A stretch of DNA of 64,000 bases from assembly GCF_014836985.1 (NCBI RefSeq), contig NZ_JACSPU010000001.1, positions 62,001-126,000 of the forward strand, given 5' to 3'. The stretch is from Planococcus wigleyi (GTDB taxonomy: Bacteria > Bacillota > Bacilli > Bacillales_A > Planococcaceae). Shown here in pieces: positions 48,255 through 57,289 of this stretch (the first letter of the stretch is position 1; each line of letters opens with the position of its first letter). The position numbers and the translations under genes are program-made. The notes below the pieces were generated by a model, which saw only the letters and a list, made by a program, of their open reading frames with translations, searched no databases and was not told the origin of the DNA.

Positions 48255-48283
48255 AGTCCGGCAAATTGCCGGACTTCTTCTTT
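48255..48283 (+). terminator. Terminator of glpX
   Basis: The stem AGTCCGGCAA / TTGCCGGACT with a one-base centre is followed by TCTTCTTT. The T-tract is interrupted by C. Confidence 0.7.
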
Positions 48284-48563
48284 AAGATCTTCTCAATCAT
48301 TCACTACCGATCCTCAAACCCTATAAGTTGAATCAATTGTTTAATCAAGGGAAATTAACAAGATGATATGGCGTGAACCGGCTCAGGTTTACCCCTTATT
48401 TTATTTCTTATGAAGAGTGCAGCCAATACAACGATGAAAGGCCATAATTGGTTTTAGAAGAAGCTCTGCCTTACGTGAGTTCTTCTGGTCGATGGAAAAA
48501 GTCTCATCCATTCATTCAACTTATCTACAAAAAAATAATACGAATAAGAGTGGTGTCCGATAC
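48284..48563 (+). other. Long rho leader region
   Basis: About 280 nt lie between the glpX terminator and rho. The stretch is pyrimidine-rich in places and contains no strong hairpin or convincing promoter by eye. In B. subtilis the rho gene is autoregulated by termination in its leader, so this may be a Rho-sensitive region; that is inference. A frame open from 48492 is in frame with rho but lacks a ribosome site. Confidence 0.35.
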
Positions 48564-49847
48564 ATGGCAACGATAACAATCTCCGCATTGGAGAATATGA
48601 CATTAAAAGAACTATATAATTTAGCAAAAGAATATAAATTGACCAATTACAGCAAGCTGACAAAAAAAGAACTGATTTTTGCGATTTTGAAGACACGCGC
48701 GGAACAGGAAGGCTTCTTCTTTATGGAAGGTGTTTTGGAAATTATCCAATCAGAGGGCTTTGGCTTCCTGCGCCCGATCAACTATTCACCAAGTTCACAG
48801 GACATCTACATCTCGGCATCTCAAATCCGCCGTTTCGATTTGCGGAATGGGGACAAAGTTTCCGGGAAAGTGCGTCCTCCAAAGGAAAACGAACGTTATT
48901 TCGGTTTGCTTCAAGTCGAAGCCGTTAATGGCGAAGATCCGGAAGTAGCCAAAGAACGTGTGCATTTCCCTGGGTTGACGCCACTTTATCCAGATCGCCA
49001 TATCCGTCTAGAAACGACACCGGCTCATTTGTCTACACGCATCATGGATTTGGTTGCGCCAGTCGGTTTTGGTCAGCGCGGATTGATCGTAGCACCGCCA
49101 AAAGCCGGGAAAACCATGCTTCTAAAAGAAATTGCGAACTCCATTACAACCAATCATCCCGAAGCTGAATTGATTGTCCTGCTGATTGACGAGCGTCCGG
49201 AAGAAGTAACGGATATCGAACGTTCCGTAAATGCGGATGTTGTCTCTTCGACATTTGATGAAGTGCCTGAAAATCATGTGAAAGTCGCAGAGCTTGTCCT
49301 TGAACGGGCGATGCGCCTTGTTGAGCACAAACGTGATGTTGTCATTTTGATGGATTCCATCACGCGCCTTGCCCGAGCATATAATTTGGTGATTCCGCCA
49401 AGCGGGCGTACACTATCAGGAGGAATAGACCCAGCAGCTTTCCACCGTCCAAAACGCTTTTTCGGTGCCGCCCGAAATATCGAAGAAGGCGGCAGTTTGA
49501 CGATTTTAGCGACCGCTTTAGTGGAAACCGGGTCACGAATGGATGAAGTCATTTACGAGGAATTTAAAGGGACCGGCAACATGGAATTGCATCTTGACCG
49601 ATCTTTGGCTGAACGCCGCATTTTCCCTGCACTTGATATACGCCGTTCCGGAACGCGTAAGGAAGAGTTGCTGATCGAGCCGAAACAGCTTGAAAAGCTT
49701 TGGTCCATCCGAAAAACTTTCTCGGATTCTCATGATTTCGGTGAACGTTTCCTGAAGAAGCTGGGCCAAACAGATACAAATGAAGAATTCTTCGAGCAAT
49801 TGGCTACGGAAATGAAGACCCACCGAAGCAACAAGAAGATGATTTAA
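48564..49847 (+). CDS. rho: Transcription termination factor Rho
   Basis: This 427-aa RecA-type hexameric helicase has an N-terminal Rho helix domain ([24 protein letters not shown]), a cold-shock-like RNA domain with SEGFGFLRP, and Walker [14 protein letters not shown]. The R-loop/Q-loop region [21 protein letters not shown] is also present. It releases untranslated RNA. The start [12 protein letters not shown] at 48564 gives the same length as B. subtilis Rho, although the ribosome site (AAGAGTGGTG) is weak. Confidence 0.95.
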   Translation: MATITISALENMTLKELYNLAKEYKLTNYSKLTKKELIFAILKTRAEQEGFFFMEGVLEIIQSEGFGFLRPINYSPSSQDIYISASQIRRFDLRNGDKVSGKVRPPKENERYFGLLQVEAVNGEDPEVAKERVHFPGLTPLYPDRHIRLETTPAHLSTRIMDLVAPVGFGQRGLIVAPPKAGKTMLLKEIANSITTNHPEAELIVLLIDERPEEVTDIERSVNADVVSSTFDEVPENHVKVAELVLERAMRLVEHKRDVVILMDSITRLARAYNLVIPPSGRTLSGGIDPAAFHRPKRFFGAARNIEEGGSLTILATALVETGSRMDEVIYEEFKGTGNMELHLDRSLAERRIFPALDIRRSGTRKEELLIEPKQLEKLWSIRKTFSDSHDFGERFLKKLGQTDTNEEFFEQLATEMKTHRSNKKMI

Positions 49848-49851
49848 ATGC

Positions 49852-49880
49852 TTGCAAACGACACAAGAATTTGATATGAT
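49852..49880 (+). promoter_or_regulatory. rpmE promoter
   Basis: TTGCAA (49852-49857) and TATGAT (49875-49880) with a 17-bp spacer start immediately after the rho stop. Confidence 0.75.
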
Positions 49881-49899
49881 TATGAGAGTGAATCAAACC

Positions 49900-49946
49900 A
49901 AAGCTATTGCATATACGGTCTAAAGAACCGTGTAAGGCAATAGTAA
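49900..49946 (+). ncRNA. L31 ribosomal-protein leader element
   Basis: A two-part hairpin CTATTGC...ACGGT-loop-ACCGT...GCAATAG (49904-49910 with 49937-49943; 49915-49919 with 49927-49931) lies in the rpmE 5' UTR. It resembles the L31 leaders of Firmicutes that let L31 repress its own synthesis. Confidence 0.65.
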
Positions 49947-49997
49947 AAATAGATTAAACTCTGTTCCAGATGGTTCAGGGCGAGAGGAGAAAACAAA

Positions 49998-50213
49998 ATG
50001 AAATCAGGTATTCATCCAGATTACAAACAAGCTACAGTAACTTGCTCATGTGGGAACTCTTTCACAACTGGTTCTGTAAAAGAAAACATCAGCGTTGAGC
50101 TTTGCTCTGAATGTCATCCATTCTACACTGGACGTCAGAAATTCGCTTCAGCAGATGGCCGCGTAGACCGTTTCAACAAAAAATACGGCCTTAAAGAAGA
50201 AATCAACGAGTAA
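49998..50213 (+). CDS. rpmE: 50S ribosomal protein L31 (zinc-binding type)
   Basis: This 71-aa protein starts [20 protein letters not shown] and has four cysteines (C16, C18, C36, C39 in [12 protein letters not shown]), the zinc-binding C+ form. It is part of the large ribosomal subunit at the central protuberance. GCGAGAGGAG precedes the start. It has its own promoter and leader after rho, and an independent terminator. Confidence 0.96.
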   Translation: MKSGIHPDYKQATVTCSCGNSFTTGSVKENISVELCSECHPFYTGRQKFASADGRVDRFNKKYGLKEEINE

Positions 50214-50300
50214 TATTGGAAGAGCATGGACAGGAAGCAGAAATTCCGCAACGAATTTTTGTCCTCCTGTTTACCGCTTTCCTGCATCAATTAAAAATAT

Positions 50301-50340
50301 ACCTGCCTAGCGCGAAAACGCCTGGCGGGTATTTTTTTTT
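50301..50340 (+). terminator. Terminator after rpmE
   Basis: ACCTGCC-TAG-CG / CG-CCT-GGCGGGT is followed by A and nine T. Confidence 0.85.
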
Positions 50341-50523
50341 CGTTTATTCCTGCTTTTTCAGCAAGTGGATGCCTTATCCACCTTAGATAAAGGAGAAGCT
50401 GCCTGATTATGGCTTTCTCCATATTAGAAAAAAACACCTTACATATTCCAAAAAACAGCAAGATGCTGAATGATTTTTGGTATGATTAAACTAACAACAA
50501 AGTGTCCGAAAGGGGTCTCACCT

Positions 50524-51114
50524 ATGTACGTCATGAAACAAACAGGATGGGTCGAATTAATCTGTGGCAGCATGTTTTCCGGAAAATCCGAAGAACTGAT
50601 CCGCCGAGTGCGCCGTTCGCAATTCGCCAAACAAAAAATTATCGTTTTTAAACCAAAAATCGACGACCGTTACAGCAAAGAAGCGGTTGTTTCCCATAAT
50701 GGAGCAACAGTAATCGCTCTGCCGATCTCCCGCTCAACTGATATGTGGGATCACATTACAGATGAATTTGACGTCATTGCCATCGATGAAGCCCAATTTT
50801 TTGATGAAGACATCATCGAAAACATCCAAAAGCTTGCTGATCATGGTTTCCGTGTAATTGTTGCCGGACTGGATCAGGATTTCAGAGGACGTCCATTCGG
50901 CCCCATGCCAGCTTTGCTCGCCATTGCCGAACAAGTGACGAAACTTCAAGCTGTCTGTACCGTTTGCGGTTCTCCGGCGAGCCGGACGCAGCGCCTGATC
51001 GACGGCAAGCCAGCTGGGTCAGATGATCCGACAATTCTGGTCGGTGCATCTGAGGCCTACGAACCACGCTGCCGCCATCATCACGAAGTGCCTGCGGGTG
51101 TTACTGTTAAGTGA
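50524..51114 (+). CDS. tdk: Thymidine kinase
   Basis: This 196-aa type-II thymidine kinase has a P-loop in [17 protein letters not shown] and Walker B region [11 protein letters not shown]. The thymidine lasso and zinc site are [19 protein letters not shown] and YEPRCRHH. It phosphorylates thymidine in the salvage pathway. The start [11 protein letters not shown] at 50524 has AAAGGGG upstream; an in-frame start 18 codons earlier does not. rho-rpmE-tdk-prfA is the B. subtilis order. Confidence 0.95.
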   Translation: MYVMKQTGWVELICGSMFSGKSEELIRRVRRSQFAKQKIIVFKPKIDDRYSKEAVVSHNGATVIALPISRSTDMWDHITDEFDVIAIDEAQFFDEDIIENIQKLADHGFRVIVAGLDQDFRGRPFGPMPALLAIAEQVTKLQAVCTVCGSPASRTQRLIDGKPAGSDDPTILVGASEAYEPRCRHHHEVPAGVTVK

Positions 51115-51315
51115 ATAGTTAAGTTGGAATACAGATATTCCACAAACCAGCTACGCTATCCTGTGGAGTCTCCGCTGGGTTGCTCCATAGCTGAAATATA
51201 CGGATGAGAAAGTATAGCTGCTTATTAAAATCTTTAACCAATCAAGCGAACAGCCATGATGAAGGTTTCAATCCAACACAAAAACGACACAAAATTAGAA
51301 CTCGAGGTGACACCT

Positions 51316-52395
51316 ATGTTTGATCGATTACAATCAGTAGAAGATAGATATGACCGTTTGAACGAATTGCTGAGCGATCCCGATATCGTCAGCGATACCA
51401 ATAAACTGCGTGAGTATTCCAAGGAACAATCGGATCTGCAGGAAACGGTTGAAGCCTATCGTGAATACAAAGATCTGACAACTCAATTGGCTGAAGCAAA
51501 AGCCATGTTCGACGATAAGATGGACGCCGACATGCGCGAAATGGTCAAGGAAGAAGTCAGCGAATTGGAAGAACAGATTTCAGTGATTGAAGAGCGCCTT
51601 CATAAGTTGTTGATTCCGAAAGATCCCAATGATGATAAAAACGTTATTATGGAAATCCGTGGAGCAGCTGGCGGAGATGAAGCCGCGTTATTTGCAGGTG
51701 ACCTTTACCGCATGTACACCCGTTTTGCCGAAACGAACGGCTGGAAAGTCCAAGTGCTGGATTCGAACCCGACCGGACTTGGCGGATTCAAGGAAATCGT
51801 CTTTATGATTACAGGGAAAGGCGCTTATTCGAAATTGAAATATGAAAACGGAGCACACCGTGTACAACGGGTGCCGGAAACAGAATCGGGCGGGCGGATC
51901 CACACCTCGACCGCAACGGTGGCTTGTTTGCCGGAAGTTGAAGAAGTGGAAATCGATATCCATGAGAATGATATCCGGACTGACACATATGCATCTTCAG
52001 GCGCCGGCGGACAATCGGTTAACACCACGATGTCAGCTGTCCGTTTGACGCACATTCCGACCAACACTGTGGTTACCTGCCAGGATGAAAAATCACAGAT
52101 CAAAAACAAAGCCAGTGCCATGAAAGTATTGCGTGCACGCGTTTATGAAAAATTCCAGCAGGAAGCACAGGCTGAATATGACGCAGTCCGTAAATCTGCG
52201 GTTGGAACGGGCGACCGTTCTGAACGAATCCGGACATACAACTTCCCTCAAAACCGTGTCACCGATCACCGCATCGGATTGACGATCCAGAAGCTGGATC
52301 AGATTTTGCAAGGGAAAATGGATGAAATCATAGAGGCGTTGATTGTGGAAGAACAGTCAGCCCGCATGGAAAGCCTGAACAATGACCAAGCTTAA
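51316..52395 (+). CDS. prfA: Peptide chain release factor 1
   Basis: This 359-aa class-I release factor has the peptidyl-tRNA hydrolysis motif [10 protein letters not shown] (about 231-239) and the neighbouring [14 protein letters not shown]. It recognises UAA/UAG codons at the ribosome. The start [15 protein letters not shown] at 51316 has GAGGTGA upstream and matches family N-termini. It overlaps prmC, whose product methylates the GGQ glutamine, by 14 bp. Confidence 0.97.
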   Translation: MFDRLQSVEDRYDRLNELLSDPDIVSDTNKLREYSKEQSDLQETVEAYREYKDLTTQLAEAKAMFDDKMDADMREMVKEEVSELEEQISVIEERLHKLLIPKDPNDDKNVIMEIRGAAGGDEAALFAGDLYRMYTRFAETNGWKVQVLDSNPTGLGGFKEIVFMITGKGAYSKLKYENGAHRVQRVPETESGGRIHTSTATVACLPEVEEVEIDIHENDIRTDTYASSGAGGQSVNTTMSAVRLTHIPTNTVVTCQDEKSQIKNKASAMKVLRARVYEKFQQEAQAEYDAVRKSAVGTGDRSERIRTYNFPQNRVTDHRIGLTIQKLDQILQGKMDEIIEALIVEEQSARMESLNNDQA

Positions 52396-53239
52396 GTATG
52401 TTTATGAGGCCCTGAAGAGGGCTTCTTCTTTTTTACTGGAGAACGGCCGTGAAGAAGGAGCTGCACGCATCCTTCTTCAGCATGAACTGGGCCTTTCGTA
52501 TTCGGGCTTGATCGCTGCCATGCGCGATGAAATCAGTGAAGCTCAATTTAACCGGTTCTGGGCAAATGTGGAGCAGCATGCCAAAGGGGTTCCAGTGCAG
52601 CATTTGACGGGCAGTGAAGAATTTTATGGCAGAAACTTCCTGGTAAATCCGGATGTCTTGATTCCAAGGCCTGAAACAGAAGAACTAATAGAAGAAACGC
52701 TGCAGCTGATTGAACGCCATCTTTTCAAGGAAGAATTGGCGATCGCTGATATTGGTACAGGAAGCGGCATTATCGCCATCACGATGAAATGTGAGTTGCC
52801 AAATGCGCAGGTAACCGCCACCGATATTTCGCAGCCTGCACTGGAGACGGCAGCATTAAATGCCGAACGCCTTCATGCGGAAATCGATTTCCGGTTGGGT
52901 GATTTGACGGAACCGATCAAAGACCAGAAATGGGATGTCGTCTTATCGAATCCGCCTTATATCGGACATGAAGAAGCGCCGAGTTTGTCCGACAGTGTCC
53001 GCTATTTTGAGCCCCATAATGCTTTGTTCGCCGATCAGGAGGGCTTGGCTTTGTATGAAAAAATGGCTGAACAGTTTCCGAAGTTGATCAATAAACCAGG
53101 TATCATTGGATTCGAAATAGGTTATCAACAGGGGCCGGCGGTCGAAAAAATGCTAAAAAGCGCTTTTCCGGACGCAGTGGTCTATATTAAAGAAGATATC
53201 AACAAAAAGGATCGCATGGTTTTTGCGATTATCGAGTAA
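52382..53239 (+). CDS. prmC: Release factor glutamine methyltransferase PrmC
   Basis: This 285-aa SAM-dependent methyltransferase has a helical N-terminal RF-binding domain, the SAM loop [15 protein letters not shown], and the catalytic NPPY motif in [15 protein letters not shown]. It N5-methylates the glutamine of the RF1/RF2 GGQ motif. The 14-bp overlap with prfA couples enzyme and substrate production. Confidence 0.95.
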   Translation: MTKLKYVYEALKRASSFLLENGREEGAARILLQHELGLSYSGLIAAMRDEISEAQFNRFWANVEQHAKGVPVQHLTGSEEFYGRNFLVNPDVLIPRPETEELIEETLQLIERHLFKEELAIADIGTGSGIIAITMKCELPNAQVTATDISQPALETAALNAERLHAEIDFRLGDLTEPIKDQKWDVVLSNPPYIGHEEAPSLSDSVRYFEPHNALFADQEGLALYEKMAEQFPKLINKPGIIGFEIGYQQGPAVEKMLKSAFPDAVVYIKEDINKKDRMVFAIIE

Positions 53240-53328
53240 GTTATGCACAATTTGCGCACAACTAATAGGGAGTTATCCACTTTGTGTGGATAGGACGGTA
53301 AAAACCCTTAAAAATAGGAGTTGTTCTT

Positions 53329-54321
53329 GTGGAGACGGAAATTATTTCTGTGGATAAGAATGTGGATGAAAAAGAAAGTTATAAACAGGCTGTGGAAATC
53401 ATTCGGAATGGTGAGGTTGTTGCGTTTCCGACTGAAACAGTTTACGGATTGGGAGCGGATGCGACCAATTGGGAAGCCGTCAATAAAATTTTTGAAGCAA
53501 AAGGACGACCTGCTGATAATCCATTGATTGTCCATGTTGATTCGAAGGAAACAGCATTGACATATGTGCAGGAAGTATCAGCAAAAGCGTTGCAATGCAT
53601 GGATGCTTTTTGGCCAGGAGCCTTGACGCTGATCATGCAAGCAAAACCTGAAACCTTTGCCGGAAATGTTACCGCAAATCTTGAAACAGTCGGAGTCCGT
53701 GTGCCGAATCATCCGGTAGCGCTGAAGCTTTTGCAGGAACTGAAGCTGCCTTTGGCGGCACCGAGCGCCAATACAAGCGGAAAGCCAAGTCCAACCTTGG
53801 CTGAACATGTATACCATGACATGGATGGCAAAATTCCGCTGATTTTGGACGGCGGTCCCACGGAAATCGGCATCGAGTCCACAGTGCTGGATACAACTTG
53901 TGAGCCGCCGGTTATTCTGCGTCCAGGGAAAGTGTCGAAACAGCAGTTGGAGAATGTCATCGGAACGGTCCGTTTGTCTTCTGACAACAAAAACAACACG
54001 CCTAAATCCCCGGGGATGAAGTACATGCATTACGCACCTGCAGCTCCATTGTATTTGATTGAAAATGAAGAAGGTTTAATTGAAAAAGCAATTGAATATG
54101 TCCGGGGAAAAGGGAAACGCGTAGCTGTCATCAGCAAAGAAGAATACCCTGAAGCTGATTTTAATTTTCCATTGTCCATGGCAACTCTTTATGCCAGCTT
54201 GCGCAAATGTGATTCAACAGATGCAGACCTGATTTTGGCATCGGTTGAAACCGGTGGGAAAATGGACGAAGCGTTAATGAACAGACTTGAAAAAGCAGCG
54301 GACCATAAATGGTTCAGCTGA
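53329..54321 (+). CDS. ywlC: Threonylcarbamoyl-AMP synthase (Sua5/YwlC type)
   Basis: This 330-aa protein has an N-terminal YrdC domain (about 10-205: VVAFPTETVYGLGADA, KGRPADNPLIVHV, APSANTSGKPSPT) and a C-terminal Sua5 domain joined by a linker with SPGMKYMHYAP. It makes the threonylcarbamoyl-adenylate used for t6A tRNA modification. The start is a GTG at 53329 with ATAGGAG upstream. In B. subtilis ywlD (mntP) separates ywlC and ywlE; it is missing here. Confidence 0.93.
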   Translation: METEIISVDKNVDEKESYKQAVEIIRNGEVVAFPTETVYGLGADATNWEAVNKIFEAKGRPADNPLIVHVDSKETALTYVQEVSAKALQCMDAFWPGALTLIMQAKPETFAGNVTANLETVGVRVPNHPVALKLLQELKLPLAAPSANTSGKPSPTLAEHVYHDMDGKIPLILDGGPTEIGIESTVLDTTCEPPVILRPGKVSKQQLENVIGTVRLSSDNKNNTPKSPGMKYMHYAPAAPLYLIENEEGLIEKAIEYVRGKGKRVAVISKEEYPEADFNFPLSMATLYASLRKCDSTDADLILASVETGGKMDEALMNRLEKAADHKWFS

Positions 54322-54342
54322 TTGTTTGAAAGGAGGTGCAGG

Positions 54343-54771
54343 ATGAAGATTCTATTTGTCTGTACGGGCAATACATGCCGGAGCCCGATGGCTGAAGCCA
54401 TCCTGTCAGCGAAAAAATTGCCTGGCATCGAAGTCCGTTCGGCGGGGATATTTGCTGGCGCCGCACCGCTGTCCAGGAATGCCCAATCTGTTTTATCCCA
54501 ACAGCAAATTTCGTTTACGCATACGTCCAAGCCTCTGGAGGCGGGGGATATGCAATGGGCGGAATTGATTTTGACGATGACCAATTCGCATAAAATGACG
54601 CTTCTGCAGGCGCAGCCTGAAGCAGCGACAAAGCTTTATACATTGAAGGAATTCACCGAAGGTTCGGCAGAAGATATCAGTGACCCATACGGAGGGCCGC
54701 TGGAACTTTATGAAGAGACCTTTCATGAACTCAGAGAGCTGATTGATAAATTAATTGAAAAAATCACTTAA
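54343..54771 (+). CDS. ywlE: Protein arginine phosphatase YwlE
   Basis: This 142-aa low-molecular-weight phosphatase has the P-loop CTGNTCRSPMAEA (Cys7, Arg13) and the acid loop DPYGGPLE. Thr11 in the P-loop, instead of the Ile/Val of tyrosine phosphatases, marks arginine-phosphatase specificity. It reverses McsB-type arginine phosphorylation that tags proteins for ClpCP. The start at 54343 follows AAGGAGGTG. Confidence 0.92.
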   Translation: MKILFVCTGNTCRSPMAEAILSAKKLPGIEVRSAGIFAGAAPLSRNAQSVLSQQQISFTHTSKPLEAGDMQWAELILTMTNSHKMTLLQAQPEAATKLYTLKEFTEGSAEDISDPYGGPLELYEETFHELRELIDKLIEKIT

Positions 54772-54775
54772 CTGA

Positions 54776-54816
54776 AAAAGACAGGCGAGCCAGTGAGGGT
54801 TTGCCTGTCTTTTTTG
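54776..54816 (+). terminator. Terminator after ywlE
   Basis: The stem AAAAGACAGGC / GCCTGTCTTTT with a 16-nt loop is followed by further T. Confidence 0.88.
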
Positions 54817-54921
54817 CGTAAAAATGTTAGAATTAATTAAAAGCGTAATGCAATTCGGCACAATTCGACAAGAGCGCTTTTGCTGAACCATAAATTTGAT
54901 TTTAAGAAAAGAGGGTTTACC

Positions 54922-55359
54922 ATGAGAGTGGCAATTTCATCAGATCACGGCGGGAATAACCTGCGCAAAGAAATCGTTAACCTAATGAACGAAATTGGCA
55001 TAGAATATCAGGATTTCGGTCCGCATACAGACGATTCAGTCGATTACCCGGATTATGCAAAACCGGTTGCTGACCGCGTGGCAAGCGGAGAATTTGACCG
55101 TGGTATTTTGATTTGCGGCACAGGCATCGGCATGTCCATCTCGGCAAATAAAGTCAAAGGCATTCGTTGCGCGCTTGTCCATGATGTATTCAGTGCAAAA
55201 GCGACAAGAGGGCATAACGATTCAAATATCCTGGCAATGGGGGAACGCGTAATTGGTCCGGGCCTTGCACGTGAAATCGCTCAAACTTGGCTGACAGAAG
55301 AATTTGAAGGCGGCAGACACGGAAAACGCATCCAAAAAATCACAGACCTCGAAAAATAA
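54922..55359 (+). CDS. rpiB: Ribose-5-phosphate isomerase B family (YwlF/RpiB)
   Basis: This 145-aa member of the RpiB/LacAB family has MRVAISSDHGGNNLRKE and the active-site loop LICGTGIGMSISANKVKGIRCALVHD. It interconverts ribose-5-phosphate and ribulose-5-phosphate. The start at 54922 is supported by AGAGGG and family alignment; an upstream in-frame start adds a non-homologous 14 residues. ywlG follows after 12 bp. Confidence 0.92.
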   Translation: MRVAISSDHGGNNLRKEIVNLMNEIGIEYQDFGPHTDDSVDYPDYAKPVADRVASGEFDRGILICGTGIGMSISANKVKGIRCALVHDVFSAKATRGHNDSNILAMGERVIGPGLAREIAQTWLTEEFEGGRHGKRIQKITDLEK

Positions 55360-55371
55360 GGAGGAGTCGGC

Positions 55372-55956
55372 ATGCAAACTTTATGGCAATTGCAACTGGA
55401 AGAGATTTTAAGCGAATTGGAGCAGCAGATCGAGTTCAGGAAAGGCCAAGTGTTTGTAGTCGGCTGTTCGACATCAGAGGTAGCAGGAAAACGCATCGGA
55501 ACAGGCGGCGGGTTGGATATTGCAGAAAGTCTGTTTGAACCTTTGGAGAAATTCGCGGCACGCCATCAGCTCTTTTTGGCGTTTCAAGGCTGTGAGCACA
55601 TCAACCGCGCATTGACGGTCGAGCGGCAGGCTGCTGAAAAATATGGATGGGAACCGGTCTCGGTTATTCCAGTCGCCAAAGCTGGCGGTTCGATGAGTGC
55701 ATATGCATTCAGCAATATGGCCGATCCGGTCGTAGTGGAAGAGGTCCAGGCCCATGCGGGAATCGATATCGGACAAACAATGATTGGCATGCATTTGAAA
55801 AGAGTTGCCGTTCCTCTGCGAACTTCTGTTAAACTAGTAGGTGAAGCGATTGTGGCAGCCGCTACTACCCGGCCGAAATTGATCGGTGGGGCACGTGCGA
55901 GCTATGATCGTGAGCTTGTTCAATTACAGGAGGGATACACAGATGGAATTGATTAA
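55372..55956 (+). CDS. ywlG: YwlG, TIGR01440/DUF436 family protein
   Basis: This 194-aa soluble protein of unknown function has conserved [17 protein letters not shown] near residue 30 and [13 protein letters not shown] in the middle. It always lies between rpiB and glyA in Bacillus, as here, and overlaps glyA by 14 bp. GGAGGAG precedes the ATG. No catalytic role is established. Confidence 0.87.
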   Translation: MQTLWQLQLEEILSELEQQIEFRKGQVFVVGCSTSEVAGKRIGTGGGLDIAESLFEPLEKFAARHQLFLAFQGCEHINRALTVERQAAEKYGWEPVSVIPVAKAGGSMSAYAFSNMADPVVVEEVQAHAGIDIGQTMIGMHLKRVAVPLRTSVKLVGEAIVAAATTRPKLIGGARASYDRELVQLQEGYTDGID

Positions 55957-57178
55957 GGCGCTAGACCCAGCAGTATATGAAGCGATGAATGCAGAAAAAG
56001 GAAGACAGGAAGCGAATATCGAATTGATCGCTTCTGAAAACTTTGTCTCACAAGCAGTTATGGATGCACAGGGATCAGTATTGACCAACAAATACGCGGA
56101 AGGCTATCCGGGCAAACGTTATTACGGTGGCTGCGAATTTGTGGATGTCGTTGAGAACATTGCACGCGACCGCCTGAAAGAAATTTTTGGTGCGGAACAT
56201 GCGAACGTTCAACCCCATTCTGGATCACAAGCCAATATGGCTGTCTATACAGCAGTTTTGGAAAAAGGTGATACGATTCTTGGAATGAACTTGAACCACG
56301 GCGGGCATTTGACGCACGGCAGTAAAGTGAATTTCAGCGGTATGCAGTATAATTTTGTCGAGTACGGCGTTACAGAAGAAGAGCAATTGATTGATTATGA
56401 AGCAGTCCGCCAGGCAGCATTGGAACACAAACCGAAAATGGTCGTTGCTGGAGCAAGTGCGTATTCGCGTAAATTGGATTTTGCTAAATTCCGTGAAATC
56501 GCTGATGAAGTAGGAGCTTACTTGATGGTCGACATGGCGCATATCGCCGGCCTTGTTGCTACTGGAGCTCATCCTAATCCTGTCCCTCATGCCCATTTTG
56601 TTACATCGACTACGCATAAAACACTTCGCGGTCCACGCGGCGGGTTGATTCTTTGCAATGAAGAATTTGCGAAAAAAATCGATAAAACCATTTTCCCTGG
56701 AATTCAAGGCGGTCCGCTTATGCACGTCATCGCAGCGAAAGCCGTTGCATTCGGCGAAGCACAGCAGCCTGAATTCAAAACGTATATTGAACAAGTCGTG
56801 AAAAACGCCAATGCACTTGCTGAAGGCTTGATCGCTGAAGGCGTTGACATCGTTTCCGGCGGCACAGACAATCACTTGCTGCTGCTCGACCTCCGCTCGT
56901 TGAACCTGACGGGTAAAGTCGCAGAGCATGTACTTGATGAAGTCGGTATTACAACAAACAAAAATACCATTCCTTTCGATCCGGAAAGCCCATTTGTCAC
57001 TTCCGGTATCCGTCTTGGAACTGCAGCCGTAACATCCCGTGGATTTAAAGAAGCGGAAATGAAAGAAATTGCTGCAATCATGGCAATGCTCCTGAAAAAT
57101 CCGGAAGATGAATCCGTGAAAAAAGATGCTGCAGAACGTACAGCCAAATTGACTGCTGCGCATCCATTATATAAATAA
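55943..57178 (+). CDS. glyA: Serine hydroxymethyltransferase
   Basis: This 411-aa PLP enzyme interconverts serine and glycine with tetrahydrofolate. It has [34 protein letters not shown] at the N-terminus and the PLP lysine in [15 protein letters not shown]. The start [13 protein letters not shown] at 55943 has ACAGGAGGGA upstream. It ends with a strong terminator, separating it from the signalling gene that follows. Confidence 0.97.
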   Translation: MELIKALDPAVYEAMNAEKGRQEANIELIASENFVSQAVMDAQGSVLTNKYAEGYPGKRYYGGCEFVDVVENIARDRLKEIFGAEHANVQPHSGSQANMAVYTAVLEKGDTILGMNLNHGGHLTHGSKVNFSGMQYNFVEYGVTEEEQLIDYEAVRQAALEHKPKMVVAGASAYSRKLDFAKFREIADEVGAYLMVDMAHIAGLVATGAHPNPVPHAHFVTSTTHKTLRGPRGGLILCNEEFAKKIDKTIFPGIQGGPLMHVIAAKAVAFGEAQQPEFKTYIEQVVKNANALAEGLIAEGVDIVSGGTDNHLLLLDLRSLNLTGKVAEHVLDEVGITTNKNTIPFDPESPFVTSGIRLGTAAVTSRGFKEAEMKEIAAIMAMLLKNPEDESVKKDAAERTAKLTAAHPLYK

Positions 57179-57187
57179 CTGAATACT

Positions 57188-57222
57188 GCTGCCGGGTAAA
57201 CTGCTTGGCAGCTTTATTTTTT
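57188..57222 (+). terminator. Terminator of glyA
   Basis: The stem GCTGCC / GGCAGC (57188-57193 with 57207-57212) is followed by TTTATTTTTT. Confidence 0.8.
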
Positions 57223-57289
57223 CTGCATAATTTGGAGCAGATTTCTTTGCTTTATTAAAATACATAGCAACACAGGAGGGACGCGTCGT

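Noticed and set aside
51121-51230. Possible relic of another intergenic repeat (segment with CTATCCTGTGGAGTCTCCGC) between tdk and prfA
   Set aside because: It vaguely resembles Bacillales intergenic repeats, but there is no second copy in the window and no clear ends, so it cannot be supported.
56225-57163. 312-codon minus-strand frame
   Set aside because: It is a shadow of glyA: no ribosome site, Cys/Phe-rich composition, and glyA itself is unmistakable.
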